A DNA stretch of 64,000 nucleotides, taken from assembly GCF_014641735.1 (NCBI RefSeq), contig NZ_BMIH01000001.1, forward strand, positions 558,001-622,000, written 5' to 3'. Positions within the stretch are counted from its first letter, which is position 1, and each line of letters opens with the position of its first letter. The position numbers and the translations under genes are program-made. Positions 42,219-52,589 of this stretch are shown here, piece by piece. This stretch comes from Sphingomonas metalli. GTDB taxonomy: Bacteria; Pseudomonadota; Alphaproteobacteria; Sphingomonadales; Sphingomonadaceae. Under the pieces are notes generated by a model. That model was not told the DNA's origin. It saw only the letters and a list, made by a program, of their open reading frames with translations, and ran no database searches.

Positions 42219-44002
42219 GTCAGGCCATAGCGTTCGGCGCGGGACACCGCGCGCGCGTTGATCGCCAGCGCCGCCTTGCGATCCGCCTCGGCAGCCTCGA
42301 CCTTGCCCAGCCGCTTCTCGACGATCGCGCGGCCGTAATGCGACCAGGCGTTGCGGGGATTGGCCTGGATCGCCGCGTCGTAATCGGCCTGCGCCGCCTC
42401 CAGCCGGCTCATGCGCAGCAGCACCAGCGCCCGACTGTCGAGGAACGAGGCATCGCCCGGCCGCAGCTTCACCGCCGCCTTGCAGTCGGACAGGGCCGCC
42501 TCCAGCTCGCGATTGAGCAAGGCCCGCGCCCAGCAGCGGCCGTTATAGGCACGTGCGCGATCGTCGTCCTCGCGGTGCATCTCCAGCCAGGCATCGTAAT
42601 TCGTGATCGCCGCGTCCGGCTGGTCGAGACTTTCGAAGAGACCGGCGAGCTGCAGGCGCTTGTCCGATGCGGCCGGCAGGGTACGGTCGGCGACGCGGGC
42701 GTCTTCCTTCGCTCCCTCCGGATCGCGATGGCTCAGCCGCAGCCGCGCGCGGGCGAGCCGTACCTCGCTGTCCTGCGGCATCAGCGTCGCCGCCTTGTCG
42801 AGATCGGCCGCGCCCAGCAGCGGCTGGCCGTTCGCGAGCCGCGCCATCGCGCGCAGATACACGTAGCGGCCCTCGTCCGGGGCCATCGCCACCGCCTTGT
42901 CGAAGTCCGCCAGCCCTTCGGCAAAGAGACGTTTCGACATTCGCGCGCTGCCGCGACGGGCAAAGCCGTCGGCATCGGTCGGCTCCGCCGCCTTGTCGGT
43001 CAGGTCGAGCGCCTCGCCCGTCGCGGAACGGGCCCCCTTGGGCGTGATCCCGAACAGCGGCCCGCCCTCATAGGTCATGTAGAGCTGATGGGTCGTGTTC
43101 GACACGAAGATCCGATGGGTCAGGAAGAAATCGAAGCCGATCAGCATGTCGCCGTCGATGCCGATGTCGCCGATGCGCAGCTTGGGCTTGGGCACGATCT
43201 CACCGCCCAGGTCGATCGAGGTGAAGGGCGCCAGCCAGACCGGCAGCTGCCGCGATCCCAGGCCGCCGAACGAGCCGGCCGGCACGACACCCTCGCTGCC
43301 CGGCGTGACGCCCGCGCGCTTCGCCGCCGCCAGCGTCATGATCGTCGTTTCCGCGCCGGAGTCGAATACGGCGCGCATCCTGACGCCGTTGACCAGTACC
43401 GTGCCGATCGTGTGCGGCTTCCAGGGCCCGCCCGCCCCGCGCTCCAGCGCGATGCTGGAATAGGGCTTGCCGGCCGACCAATAGGCGAGTGCCGATCGCG
43501 CGCAATCCTCGCTGCGCATCAGACGCACCGCGCCGTGCGGCAGATCATATTCCACGTCGGCAAGGCCGAGGATATTCTGGCCCAGCAGCCCCGCCGTCCC
43601 CGTATCGCTGCCGCCGACGATGAACTCGACCCGCGGGATCGGGATGCCCGCCAGCGAGAAGTCCTTGGCGCGGCCGACGGAGGCGGCGCTGTCGCCGTTG
43701 ATGCCGCGCAACCGGAACCAGGCGGGCAGCGGCTCGCTCGACAGGCCGAACTCCGCCGCCGACGCGCGCGACACGGTGCTATAGAACGCGCCGCTGTCGA
43801 CGATGAAGCGCGCCGGATGCGGCCCGAACCGCGCTTCGACCATCGCGCGCCGCCCCATCAGCGTGACCGGCAGCTCGGCGATTTGCGACACCTTGCAGGC
43901 CGCCCGTGCGGGCGTCGCTACCACCAGCGCGACCGGCAGGGTGGCAAGGAGGGCCAGACAGGACGCCGTAACGGACCGCAACGATTTCCCGGGCAAAGCC
44001 AT
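42212..44002 (-). CDS. Exported tandem retropepsin-type aspartyl protease with TPR tail
   Basis: 596 residues with a signal peptide (ASCLALLATLPVALVVATPARA). Two retropepsin-like halves follow: ARFIVDSGAFYSTVSRASA (Asp at about 69) and MRAVFDSGAETTIMTLAA (Asp at about 213). Each has the hydrophobic-hydrophobic-D-S-G-A active-site motif, so an intramolecular dimer is possible. From about residue 340 the chain becomes TPR repeats (GSARMSKRLFAEGLADFDKA, MARLANGQPLLGAADLDKA, DYDAAIQANPRNAWSHYGRA). A secreted single-chain aspartic peptidase fused to a TPR scaffold is uncommon outside this group. It lies 122 bp downstream of the TBDR on the same strand; its substrate is unknown. Confidence 0.85.
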   Translation of the reverse strand: MALPGKSLRSVTASCLALLATLPVALVVATPARAACKVSQIAELPVTLMGRRAMVEARFGPHPARFIVDSGAFYSTVSRASAAEFGLSSEPLPAWFRLRGINGDSAASVGRAKDFSLAGIPIPRVEFIVGGSDTGTAGLLGQNILGLADVEYDLPHGAVRLMRSEDCARSALAYWSAGKPYSSIALERGAGGPWKPHTIGTVLVNGVRMRAVFDSGAETTIMTLAAAKRAGVTPGSEGVVPAGSFGGLGSRQLPVWLAPFTSIDLGGEIVPKPKLRIGDIGIDGDMLIGFDFFLTHRIFVSNTTHQLYMTYEGGPLFGITPKGARSATGEALDLTDKAAEPTDADGFARRGSARMSKRLFAEGLADFDKAVAMAPDEGRYVYLRAMARLANGQPLLGAADLDKAATLMPQDSEVRLARARLRLSHRDPEGAKEDARVADRTLPAASDKRLQLAGLFESLDQPDAAITNYDAWLEMHREDDDRARAYNGRCWARALLNRELEAALSDCKAAVKLRPGDASFLDSRALVLLRMSRLEAAQADYDAAIQANPRNAWSHYGRAIVEKRLGKVEAAEADRKAALAINARAVSRAERYGLTY

Positions 44003-44124
44003 CCCTCCCGCTGGGCACGCCCGAAGGACGCCGCCCTTTCTCCTTTACTCTATCTGACCTTATGCTGACAGCGCGATGACAAGCGCACGAGGCCTGTCGG
44101 CGCCTCGCCCGCCCGCCCCTCGCG

Positions 44125-47037
44125 TCACAGGCGCGGCAGGTTAACCCGCGCGCCCGCATAGATGTAGCGGCCGACCGGCGAGATCGGCACATTGGTGTCG
44201 AAGCCGATATCCGGCTTCTGGTCCCCCAGATTGATCACGCCCAGGTAGAAGGCGAAGGCCTCGGTCGCCTGCACCTGGACCTGCACGTCGTGCTGCCACA
44301 GTTCCTTGAAGCGGAAATAGCGCGGGTCGACGAAGCCGGGCGTGTCGTCGGTCGAGACGCGGGGGAAGCGGCGCACTCCGTCCTGCCAGCGCAGATTGTA
44401 GCTGATCGTCACCGGCGCCAGCGTCCAGCTCGGCGAGAAGGCGAGGTTGTACTTGGGGCGGAACGGCCGGTCGGCATTGTTCTGCACCTCCGCCCCCGGC
44501 GTCGGGATCTGCTCCAGCCGGTGCAGATAGCCGCCGACGAGCCGCAGGTCGAAGGTTCCGGCCGAGCGGGTCGGCACGCGATAGGCGATGTTCACCTCCA
44601 GCCCGGCGGTGCGGAAGGCGGCGACATTCTCCGGCTGGACGACATAGCCGTTGACATAGCCGTTGCCGGTCGCGCGGCTGACCGCGCGGCAGAAGGTGTT
44701 GTCGGGCGTGGGCTGGTCGACGCACAGATTGGCGAGGTCGGTGGCGCTGGCCGTGCTGATCGCGTCGCGCAGCCGGATGTCGTACCAGTCGAGCCCGATC
44801 TGCAGCCGCGGCACGAAGGACGGGCGCAGCACCAGCCCCGCGGTCCAGGTGCGTGCCACCTCCGGCCGCAGCGCCGGATTGCCCTGCTGGGCGCCGGGCA
44901 CATAGGAATTGGCATAGGGGTTGTTGTCGTTGGTGAAGGTGGTCGGGTCGCCGCCAGCGGCGGTGATCAGCGCCCGGCAATTGGCGGCGCGATACTGGGT
45001 GCCGAGGTCGCGATTGCCCAGATAGCAGGGGTCGGTGAAGAACTCGCTATAGCCGGTTCGCGGCCGGAAGATCTCGGCGATGTTGGGCGCGCGGACGGAG
45101 CGGCCATAGGAGCCGCGCAGCGTGATGTCCGCGACCGGCGCCCACAGCGCATTGAACTGATAGGCGCGGGTCCGTCCGATCGTCGAATAGTCGGACAGAC
45201 GGCCCGCCGCACCGACCGAGAGCAGATGGGCGAACGGCTTGTCGCGCAGCAGCGGCGCATTCACCTCGCCAAAGGCTTCCCACACGTCGAACGACGCGTT
45301 CGAGGGGGTCGGGATAATGTATTCGTCATATTGGTAGAAGATGTTGTCGAGCAGTGCCTGGGACGGACGATAGCGGCTGCTCTCGCGGCGATATTCGCCG
45401 CCGACCGCATATTGGATCGCACCGCCCGGCAGCTCGAAGAGCGCGCCGAAGTCGCCCGTCAGCGCGGCATTGACGACATGCTGCTCGATCCGCGCGTCGC
45501 TGACCGGATTGGACAGGTAATAGCCGAAGGAGGCGGGATCGACCGTGTTGGCGCCGAAGGTGTTGACCGGCAGGCAGCCTGCCGCGCGCGCGGTGGCGGA
45601 ACGGCAGACGATCTGGCCGGTCGCGGGGTCGCGCACTGCGTCGAGCGCCTCGAGGAAGCGGTCGTTGAGCCGGTCGTTGAGCTTGGTCGCGCGCAGATCG
45701 GTGCGGCCATAGGTGTAGGAGACGTCGTAGCTGGCATGGTCGGTGATCCGCCCGGCCACATCGATCACGCCGCGCCAGGTGCGCCGGCGATCCTGCTCGC
45801 CGCGCCGGGGGATATCGAAATTGTTGCGGTTGACGTCGACCGAGGTCAGCCCGGCCGCGAGGGCGGCGTTCAGGATCGTCGTCGGGATATAGGGATTGTC
45901 GAGCGCGATCGTCGCCGGATAGTTGCCGCCATAGCCGCCCAGCGTCGTCACCTCGGTCTGGACGAACTTGCCCTCCAGCGACAGCTTGAACGCGTCGGAC
46001 GCCTCGAACCGGCCGAGCAGGTTGAGCGCGTGCCGCTCGGTCTTCGGGAAGATGTCGCCGATATAGCCGGCGACCGGCGTGTCATCCCCGCCCAGCGAAT
46101 AGCTGTCGTTCACCAGGCGCGCGCCGGGCCTGTAGAGCGCGCCGTCGCCCCGATAGCGCACCCCGGCGATGTCGACATAGCCATAGGTGGAGCTGTCGAT
46201 ATAGCGGATGTCGCGCACCGGTCCCTGCTTGTAGCTGCCCGGACGGCTGGGATCGTAGTTGTTGAGGTTGACGAAATTGACCCGGTTCTCGCTGCGCAGA
46301 TAGCTGCGGGAGTCGTTCGAGAGCGGGTCGTCTGCGTTATACTCATAGGCGAGGGTCAGGTTCGCGCGCCCGTCCGCGAAGTTGCGCCCGGCGATCAGCG
46401 AGGCGAAGCGGTTGCCGGCATCGCCCCGTTCGGAGATGCCGGCCTGCGCCCGTGCTGCGATCCCGTCGAAGTCGCGGCGCAGGATGAAGTTCACGACGCC
46501 CGACACCCCGTCCGCGCCGTAGATGGCCGAGGCCGCGCCGGTCAGCACGTCGACCCGCTCGATCAGGTCGGTCGGGATGGAGTTGATGTCGACCGCCGCC
46601 GTGTCCGGCTGGCCAGCCACATGCCGCCGGCCGTTGACCAGCACGAGCGTGCGGTTCGCGCCCAGTCCGCGCAGGTCGAGCAGGTTCAGGCCGACCTGCC
46701 CCACCGCACCGTCGACCTGCGCGTTGCCGGCGCTGCGGGTGCTGTCGATCGAATTGGTCAGCGCGGGCACGCGCTGCAGGAAGTTGGTGACGTTGGTGTT
46801 GCCCGACTGGCGGATATTGGCGGCATCGTAGGAGACGATCGGGTTCGGCGCCTCGTAGTCGGGCCGCTGGATGCGCGAACCCGTGACCACGATGTCGGAT
46901 CCGTCGCCGGACGATGCGGCCGCCGGCACGGGCTCCGCCGGGGCATCGGGCGCCTGCTGGGCGGCGGCGGCGGAGATGTCGACAAGCGCCGCGCCCGCGA
47001 GGAGCAGCGCACGGGTGAACGGGCGGATGAACGTCAT
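44125..47037 (-). CDS. TonB-dependent outer-membrane receptor
   Basis: 970 residues with a signal peptide (ALLLAGAALVDISAAAAQQ), a TonB-box-like GSDIVVTGSRIQRPDYE and a plug (NVTNFLQRVPALTN, then LIERVDVLTGAASAIYGADGVSGVVNF). The barrel ends with GRYIYAGARVNLPRL. It is divergent from the sugar-binding ABC genes across 134 bp. Sharing a promoter region with an ABC sugar importer suggests that the TBDR carries an oligosaccharide over the outer membrane and the importer takes it onward. The specific glycan is not known; GH43 at the far end of the module suggests xylan- or arabinan-derived sugars. Confidence 0.92.
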   Translation of the reverse strand: MTFIRPFTRALLLAGAALVDISAAAAQQAPDAPAEPVPAAASSGDGSDIVVTGSRIQRPDYEAPNPIVSYDAANIRQSGNTNVTNFLQRVPALTNSIDSTRSAGNAQVDGAVGQVGLNLLDLRGLGANRTLVLVNGRRHVAGQPDTAAVDINSIPTDLIERVDVLTGAASAIYGADGVSGVVNFILRRDFDGIAARAQAGISERGDAGNRFASLIAGRNFADGRANLTLAYEYNADDPLSNDSRSYLRSENRVNFVNLNNYDPSRPGSYKQGPVRDIRYIDSSTYGYVDIAGVRYRGDGALYRPGARLVNDSYSLGGDDTPVAGYIGDIFPKTERHALNLLGRFEASDAFKLSLEGKFVQTEVTTLGGYGGNYPATIALDNPYIPTTILNAALAAGLTSVDVNRNNFDIPRRGEQDRRRTWRGVIDVAGRITDHASYDVSYTYGRTDLRATKLNDRLNDRFLEALDAVRDPATGQIVCRSATARAAGCLPVNTFGANTVDPASFGYYLSNPVSDARIEQHVVNAALTGDFGALFELPGGAIQYAVGGEYRRESSRYRPSQALLDNIFYQYDEYIIPTPSNASFDVWEAFGEVNAPLLRDKPFAHLLSVGAAGRLSDYSTIGRTRAYQFNALWAPVADITLRGSYGRSVRAPNIAEIFRPRTGYSEFFTDPCYLGNRDLGTQYRAANCRALITAAGGDPTTFTNDNNPYANSYVPGAQQGNPALRPEVARTWTAGLVLRPSFVPRLQIGLDWYDIRLRDAISTASATDLANLCVDQPTPDNTFCRAVSRATGNGYVNGYVVQPENVAAFRTAGLEVNIAYRVPTRSAGTFDLRLVGGYLHRLEQIPTPGAEVQNNADRPFRPKYNLAFSPSWTLAPVTISYNLRWQDGVRRFPRVSTDDTPGFVDPRYFRFKELWQHDVQVQVQATEAFAFYLGVINLGDQKPDIGFDTNVPISPVGRYIYAGARVNLPRL

Positions 47038-47171
47038 GACAGCGTGGTGTGCGGGATCGATGCATTCCGGCCACGCAAAGCTGGAAGAGACACAATCTAT
47101 GTTTCCTAATGGTTAAACATCGCGCGTCGTCGTGCTGGCCGTGTTCGTGGCGCGGTGTCACACCCTGATGG

Positions 47172-48431
47172 ATGGAGGGGTCGGCCCAGTTGCGCATCTC
47201 GCGCCGGAGCGTGATGGCAGGCGCCGCCGGGCTTCTCGCCGCCGGTTGCGCCCGCACCGCCGACCGCCCGCTCCAGCTCTGGGCGATGAGCTATGAGGGC
47301 GATTACGCGCCGCTGCTGATGCCCGCCTTCGCGCAGGCGACCGGCATCGCGGTGGAGGTACAGTCGCTGCCCTGGACCGCGTCGCACGAGAAGCTGCTGA
47401 CCGCCTTCGCCGGCGACGCGATGCCCGACGTGCTGATGCTGCCGTCCGAATGGGTCGGCGAGTTCGCGATGATCGGCGCGCTAGCCCCTGTGCCGGATCC
47501 CCGCCTGCTCGCCGGCCTCTTCGAGGGGACACGCGCCGCGGGACGATATCGCGGGCGCGACTATGCGGTGCCCTGGTCGGTGGCCCCGCAGGCGCAGTTC
47601 TACCGCCGCGACCTGCTCGCCGCGGCCGGCTTCGGCCGCCCGCCCCCCGCCTGGGCCGAGTGGCGCGCGATGGGCCGGGCGCTGCGCCGCCGCCGGCCGG
47701 ACGAGTGGGTCTTCCTGATGCCGCTCAACTGGTGGGACGCCCTCTTCACCTTCGCCGGGCAGACCGGCGCGGCGATGCTGCGCGATCGCGACACGCGCGG
47801 CGACTTCCGCTCGCCCGCATTCGGCGCGGCGCTGGCCTTCTACGCCTCGCTCTATGCCGAGAAGCTCGCGCCGGCGATGCTGTCGACCGAGTTGCAGGAC
47901 CCCTTCGCCGCCTTTGCACAGGGCAGCTTCGCCATCTATCCGCGATCCCCGGCGATGCTGCTCGACCTGAAGCGCCGCCGTGCGGAGATCGCCGACAATG
48001 CCTGGGGCGTGGTGCGTATGCCCGGGCCGAACGGTCCGGGTCCCGCGAGCGGGATCAGTGCCAGCCTGTGCGTCGCCGCCGGTACGCGCCGGCCGGACCA
48101 GGCCTGGGCCCTGATGCGCTATCTCACCGATGCGCCCGCCGAACTGCGCTTCCAGCATCTGATCGGCAGCCTGCCCGCGCGCCGTGCCGCCTGGACCGCG
48201 CCGCAGATGCAGGCGCCCGTATTGCGCCCCTTCCTCGACCAGATGGCGCAGCCGGCCCGCATGCCCGGAGTGGTCGAGTGGGAGCGGATCCGCATCGAGG
48301 TGCAGCTGGTCGCCGAGCGGATGGTCCGCGGCGAGCTGTCTCTGCCGGCCGCGCAGGCGATGATGGATCGCCGCGCCGACGCGATCCTCGCCAAGCGGCG
48401 CGCGCTGCTCGACACGGGGCTGGTGGCGTGA
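47172..48431 (+). CDS. ABC sugar importer substrate-binding lipoprotein
   Basis: About 419 residues. A twin-arginine-like and lipobox leader (RISRRSVMAGAAGLLAAGC) anchors the mature protein at Cys26. The type 1 extracellular solute-binding fold is seen in LWAMSYEGDYAPLLMPAFAQ, PDVLMLPSEWVGEFAMIGAL and YRGRDYAVPWSVAPQAQFYR, with AFAQGSFAIYPRSPAMLLDL. This resembles carbohydrate-binding proteins of the MalE/UgpB class. The start is uncertain: ATG 47172 has no ribosome site, whereas TTG 47190 follows GGAGGGG by 9 nt and begins just before the twin-arginine motif. The stop overlaps the first permease by GTGA. Confidence 0.88.
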   Translation: MEGSAQLRISRRSVMAGAAGLLAAGCARTADRPLQLWAMSYEGDYAPLLMPAFAQATGIAVEVQSLPWTASHEKLLTAFAGDAMPDVLMLPSEWVGEFAMIGALAPVPDPRLLAGLFEGTRAAGRYRGRDYAVPWSVAPQAQFYRRDLLAAAGFGRPPPAWAEWRAMGRALRRRRPDEWVFLMPLNWWDALFTFAGQTGAAMLRDRDTRGDFRSPAFGAALAFYASLYAEKLAPAMLSTELQDPFAAFAQGSFAIYPRSPAMLLDLKRRRAEIADNAWGVVRMPGPNGPGPASGISASLCVAAGTRRPDQAWALMRYLTDAPAELRFQHLIGSLPARRAAWTAPQMQAPVLRPFLDQMAQPARMPGVVEWERIRIEVQLVAERMVRGELSLPAAQAMMDRRADAILAKRRALLDTGLVA

Positions 48432-49309
48432 CCCGGCAGGAGCGCGCGGCCTGGCTGTTCGTGGCGCCGGTCCTGGCGATCATCCTGCTCGTCCTCGTCC
48501 TGCCGGCGCTGCTCGCGCTGGCACTCGCCGTCACCGACTACAGCATCTACGCACTCGCCGACCTGTCGGCGCTACGCTTCATCGGCCTGGGCAATTTCAC
48601 CGACCTGTTCGGCACCCCGCTCTTCTGGCGCGCGCTCGGCAATACCGCCCTGTTCGCGCTGTTCGGGGTGCCGATGGCGATCGGCAGCTCGCTCGCCGCG
48701 GCGCTGCTGCTCGACGAGGCGACCGTGCGGTGGAAGCCCCTTTGGAGGGTGGTGCTGTTCGCGCCCTATGTCACCAGCGTCGTCGCCGCCGCGGTGGTGT
48801 GGCAGTTCCTGCTCAACACGCGCTTCGGCCTCCTCAACTACGGGCTGGGCCTGATCGGCATCGGGCCGGTCGACTGGCTGGGAAACCCGCGCGCGTCGAT
48901 CCCCGCCATCCTGATCTTCGTCACGTGGAAGATCTTCGGCTACAACATGATCGTCTTCTCCGCCGCGCTGTCGGCGGTGCCGCACGACCTGATGGAGGCG
49001 GCGCGGCTCGACGGCGCGTCGCGCTGGGAGCGGTTCCGCCATGTCACGCTTCCCGCGATCGGGCCGACATTGCTGCTCGCCGCGGTGATGAGCGTGGCCG
49101 GCTTCGTCCAGCTGTTCGCCGAGCCCTATGTCATGACCATGGGCGGTCCCTCGCAAAGCACCGTCACCGTCCTCTACTTCATGTTCGACGAGGGGTTCAA
49201 ATGGTGGAACCTCGGCCAGGCGAGCGCGGTGGCATTGATCCTCTTCGCCATCATCCTGCTTCTCACCGTCGTCCAGACGCGGATCGGGCGCCGCTACGAA
49301 TGGCTGTGA
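48428..49309 (+). CDS. ABC sugar importer permease, MalF/UgpA type
   Basis: 293 residues starting at a GTG that overlaps the binding-protein stop. Six membrane helices are present (LFVAPVLAIILLVLVLPAL, TALFALFGVPMAIGSSLAAA, FAPYVTSVVAAAVVWQFLL and others). The cytoplasmic EAA loop is MEAARLDGASRWERFRHVTLP (in two parts), the site that contacts the ATPase. It forms the inner-membrane channel with the next gene product. Its 3' end abuts the second permease. Confidence 0.92.
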   Translation: MTRQERAAWLFVAPVLAIILLVLVLPALLALALAVTDYSIYALADLSALRFIGLGNFTDLFGTPLFWRALGNTALFALFGVPMAIGSSLAAALLLDEATVRWKPLWRVVLFAPYVTSVVAAAVVWQFLLNTRFGLLNYGLGLIGIGPVDWLGNPRASIPAILIFVTWKIFGYNMIVFSAALSAVPHDLMEAARLDGASRWERFRHVTLPAIGPTLLLAAVMSVAGFVQLFAEPYVMTMGGPSQSTVTVLYFMFDEGFKWWNLGQASAVALILFAIILLLTVVQTRIGRRYEWL

Positions 49310-49311
49310 TC

Positions 49312-50152
49312 ATGAACCGGCGCCTGCTGCGCACCATTGTTTCCAATGCCCTGGTCGCGTCCATCGCCGGGCTGACCCTGGTTCCGCTCGTCTGGATGGT
49401 CACCGTGTCGTTCATGCCGCGCGGGGAATCGAGCCACTTCCCCCCGCCCTTCTGGCCCAGCCGCTGGTCGTGGGAGAATTATCACGAGCTGCTGGTCCGC
49501 CGGCTGATCGACGGCGCCTGGTTCGACTACCGCATCATGCCGGCCCTCTGGAACAGCCTCGGCATCGCGCTGGCCGCCACCGTGCTTGGCCTGCTGCTCA
49601 CCGTGCCGGCAGGCTATGCCTTCGCCAAGCTGCGCTTCACCGGGCGCGAGCGGCTGCTCAGGCTGCTGATTGCCGCCCTCGTCGTCCCCACCCAGGTGGC
49701 GATGCTGCCGCTATTCCTCGCCTTCAAGGAGCTCGGCCTCGTCAACAGCTATGCCGGCGTGATCCTGCCGGGCCTCGCCGCGATCTTCGCGATCCTGTTC
49801 GTCCGCCAGACCGTGCTCGGCATCCCGGACGAGATGATCGACGCGGCCCGGCTGGACGGGGCGGGCGAGGTACGCATCTTCGTCTCGATCGTGCTGCCGC
49901 TGCTGATGCCGATCACCGTCACGCTGGCGGTCTTCCTGTTCCTCGCCAGCTGGAACGACTTTCTCTGGCCGCTGATCGTCCTGTCGGACCAGCATCGCTA
50001 CACGTTGCCGGTCGCGGTCGCCGCGATCGCGCGCGAACATGCCGGCGACGGCGAGCTGATGATGGCCGCGGCGGTCGTCACCACCGTGCCCGTGCTGCTG
50101 CTCTTCCTCGCGCTCCAGCGCTACTATGTCAGCGGGCTGCTGGGCGGCAGCA

Positions 50153-50163
<11 letters not shown>
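49312..50163 (+). CDS. ABC sugar importer permease, MalG/UgpE type
   Basis: 283 residues with six membrane helices (VASIAGLTLVPLVWMVTVSF, LGIALAATVLGLLLTVPAG, IAALVVPTQVAMLPLFLAF). The EAA loop is DEMIDAARLDGAGEVRIFV. Possible starts are ATG 49300, GTG 49306 and ATG 49312, all overlapping or touching the previous gene; none has a clear ribosome site, so translation is probably coupled. The C-terminal LLGGSIKG is a usual ending for this subfamily. The stop overlaps the convergent ATPase gene by 11 nt. Confidence 0.92.
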
Positions 50164-51235
<1,072 letters not shown>

Positions 51236-51312
51236 GCCGGACCCTCACACGCCGGGTCGCCGCGCGGAAGCGCTAAATGCCTTCAGGGGATGACAGGTTG
51301 ACCCGGCGCGGA

Positions 51313-52305
51313 TCAGCGGGCGGGCGCGGCCGCGCTGTCCTGCACCACCGGCCGCATCGTGCCGTCGGCATTATAGTGCAGCGGATAGACCGTCACGGCC
51401 CGCCGGCCGATCGCCCCGCTCTGGTCGCCCACCGCCAGATCGGCATTGTGGAGGAACAGCCATGACCGGCCGCGGAACTCGGCGATGCCGGGATGGATGG
51501 TGAAGCTGTACTTGCCCGATCCGGTCAGCAGGCCGCGCGGCGTCCACGGACCGCGGATCGACGGCGCGGTGGCGTAGGAGATATGCTCGTCGCGCTGGGT
51601 GCGGCGATCGAGCGAGGCATAGGTGAGGTAATAGGTCTTGCCGTGCTTGTGCAGCCACGGGCCCTCTTCGAAGAAGGGCGGCGTGATTTCCGTGATCGGA
51701 CCGTCGATCTCGATCATGTTCGGCTTCAGCCGGGCGATATAGCATTGCCGGTTGCCCCAGGCGATCCAGGTCGTGCCGTCATCGTCGGTGAAGACGGTGG
51801 GATCGATATCCTCCCAGCTGTGCGTGCCCTTGGGGGTCATCTCGTTCGTGATCAGCGCGGCGCCCTTGGCATCGACGAAGGGACCGGTCGGCCGGTCGGA
51901 CACCGCCACCGCGATCGCCTTGCCGGGATGGGTCGCATCATGCTCGACCGCAGCATAGAACCAGTATCGGCCGTTCTTCCGGATCGCCTGCGACGCCCAG
52001 GCATCCTTCTTCGCCCATTTGAAGTCGGCGACGTTCATGATCGGGCCGTGATCGGTCCAATGCTGCATGTCCTTGGTGGAGTAGACCATCCACTCGCGCA
52101 TGTTGAACATTTCGTCCCGCTGCGCCTCGTCATGCCCGACATAGAGGTAGAGCGTGTCGCCGACGACCAGGGGCGCCGGATCGGCGGTGAACTTGTCGCG
52201 GACGATCGGATTGCGCGGGGCGGCGATCTCGGGCGCCGCAGAGACGGTCGCGGCCGGTCCCGCCAGCATCATCATCGCCACGCCCAGACTGCCTGCCAAC
52301 CGCAT
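51313..52305 (-). CDS. Secreted GH43 glycosidase (beta-xylosidase/alpha-L-arabinofuranosidase type)
   Basis: 330 residues with a signal peptide (SLGVAMMMLAGPAATVSAA). The five-bladed propeller of family 43 is visible: KFTADPAPLVVGDTLYLYVG (catalytic base Asp), DIDPTVFTDDDGTTWIAWGN (the central Asp region) and FFEEGPWLHKHGKTYYLTYA (general acid Glu). These match the GH43 enzymes that release xylose or arabinose from short side-chains. It is divergent from the next TBDR across 284 bp and upstream of the sugar ATPase. A LacI-type operator lies 47 bp before its start. The subfamily and exact substrate are not assigned. Confidence 0.92.
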   Translation of the reverse strand: MRLAGSLGVAMMMLAGPAATVSAAPEIAAPRNPIVRDKFTADPAPLVVGDTLYLYVGHDEAQRDEMFNMREWMVYSTKDMQHWTDHGPIMNVADFKWAKKDAWASQAIRKNGRYWFYAAVEHDATHPGKAIAVAVSDRPTGPFVDAKGAALITNEMTPKGTHSWEDIDPTVFTDDDGTTWIAWGNRQCYIARLKPNMIEIDGPITEITPPFFEEGPWLHKHGKTYYLTYASLDRRTQRDEHISYATAPSIRGPWTPRGLLTGSGKYSFTIHPGIAEFRGRSWLFLHNADLAVGDQSGAIGRRAVTVYPLHYNADGTMRPVVQDSAAAPAR

Positions 52306-52351
52306 CCCGTCCTCCCGAATTTCCGTCTTCGGCCCGCGGCATAGATGACCA

Positions 52352-52365
52352 TGCTATCGTTAACA
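52352..52365. promoter_or_regulatory. LacI-family-type operator between GH43 and TBDR genes
   Basis: The palindrome TGCTATCGTTAACA (reverse TGTTAACGATAGCA) matches itself at 10 of 14 positions around a central CG. It follows the TG-N-TA-N-CG-N-TA-N-CA shape of many LacI-family operators for xylose or arabinose genes. It lies 47 bp upstream of GH43 and 224 bp upstream of the TBDR start. The protein that binds may be the LacI regulator at 12130-13245 or another one. Confidence 0.5.
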
Positions 52366-52589
52366 ACGCTCGATCGACGGCACGTCGACCGGTCGTGCGG
52401 CCGACGCCCGCAACACCATAGCCGACGCAGCCTTCCCGCAAGCCTTATCGAGCGCCTGCACGGATAATCCGCAACGCATCGATCGCATGGATGGGAATAT
52501 ATACAAATTACTCATTTTGCTGATTGGAGCACTTCGCCCATGTTGCCCCGGACACGCTGGTACAGCAGCGGCAACGGGGAGGATTGTGG

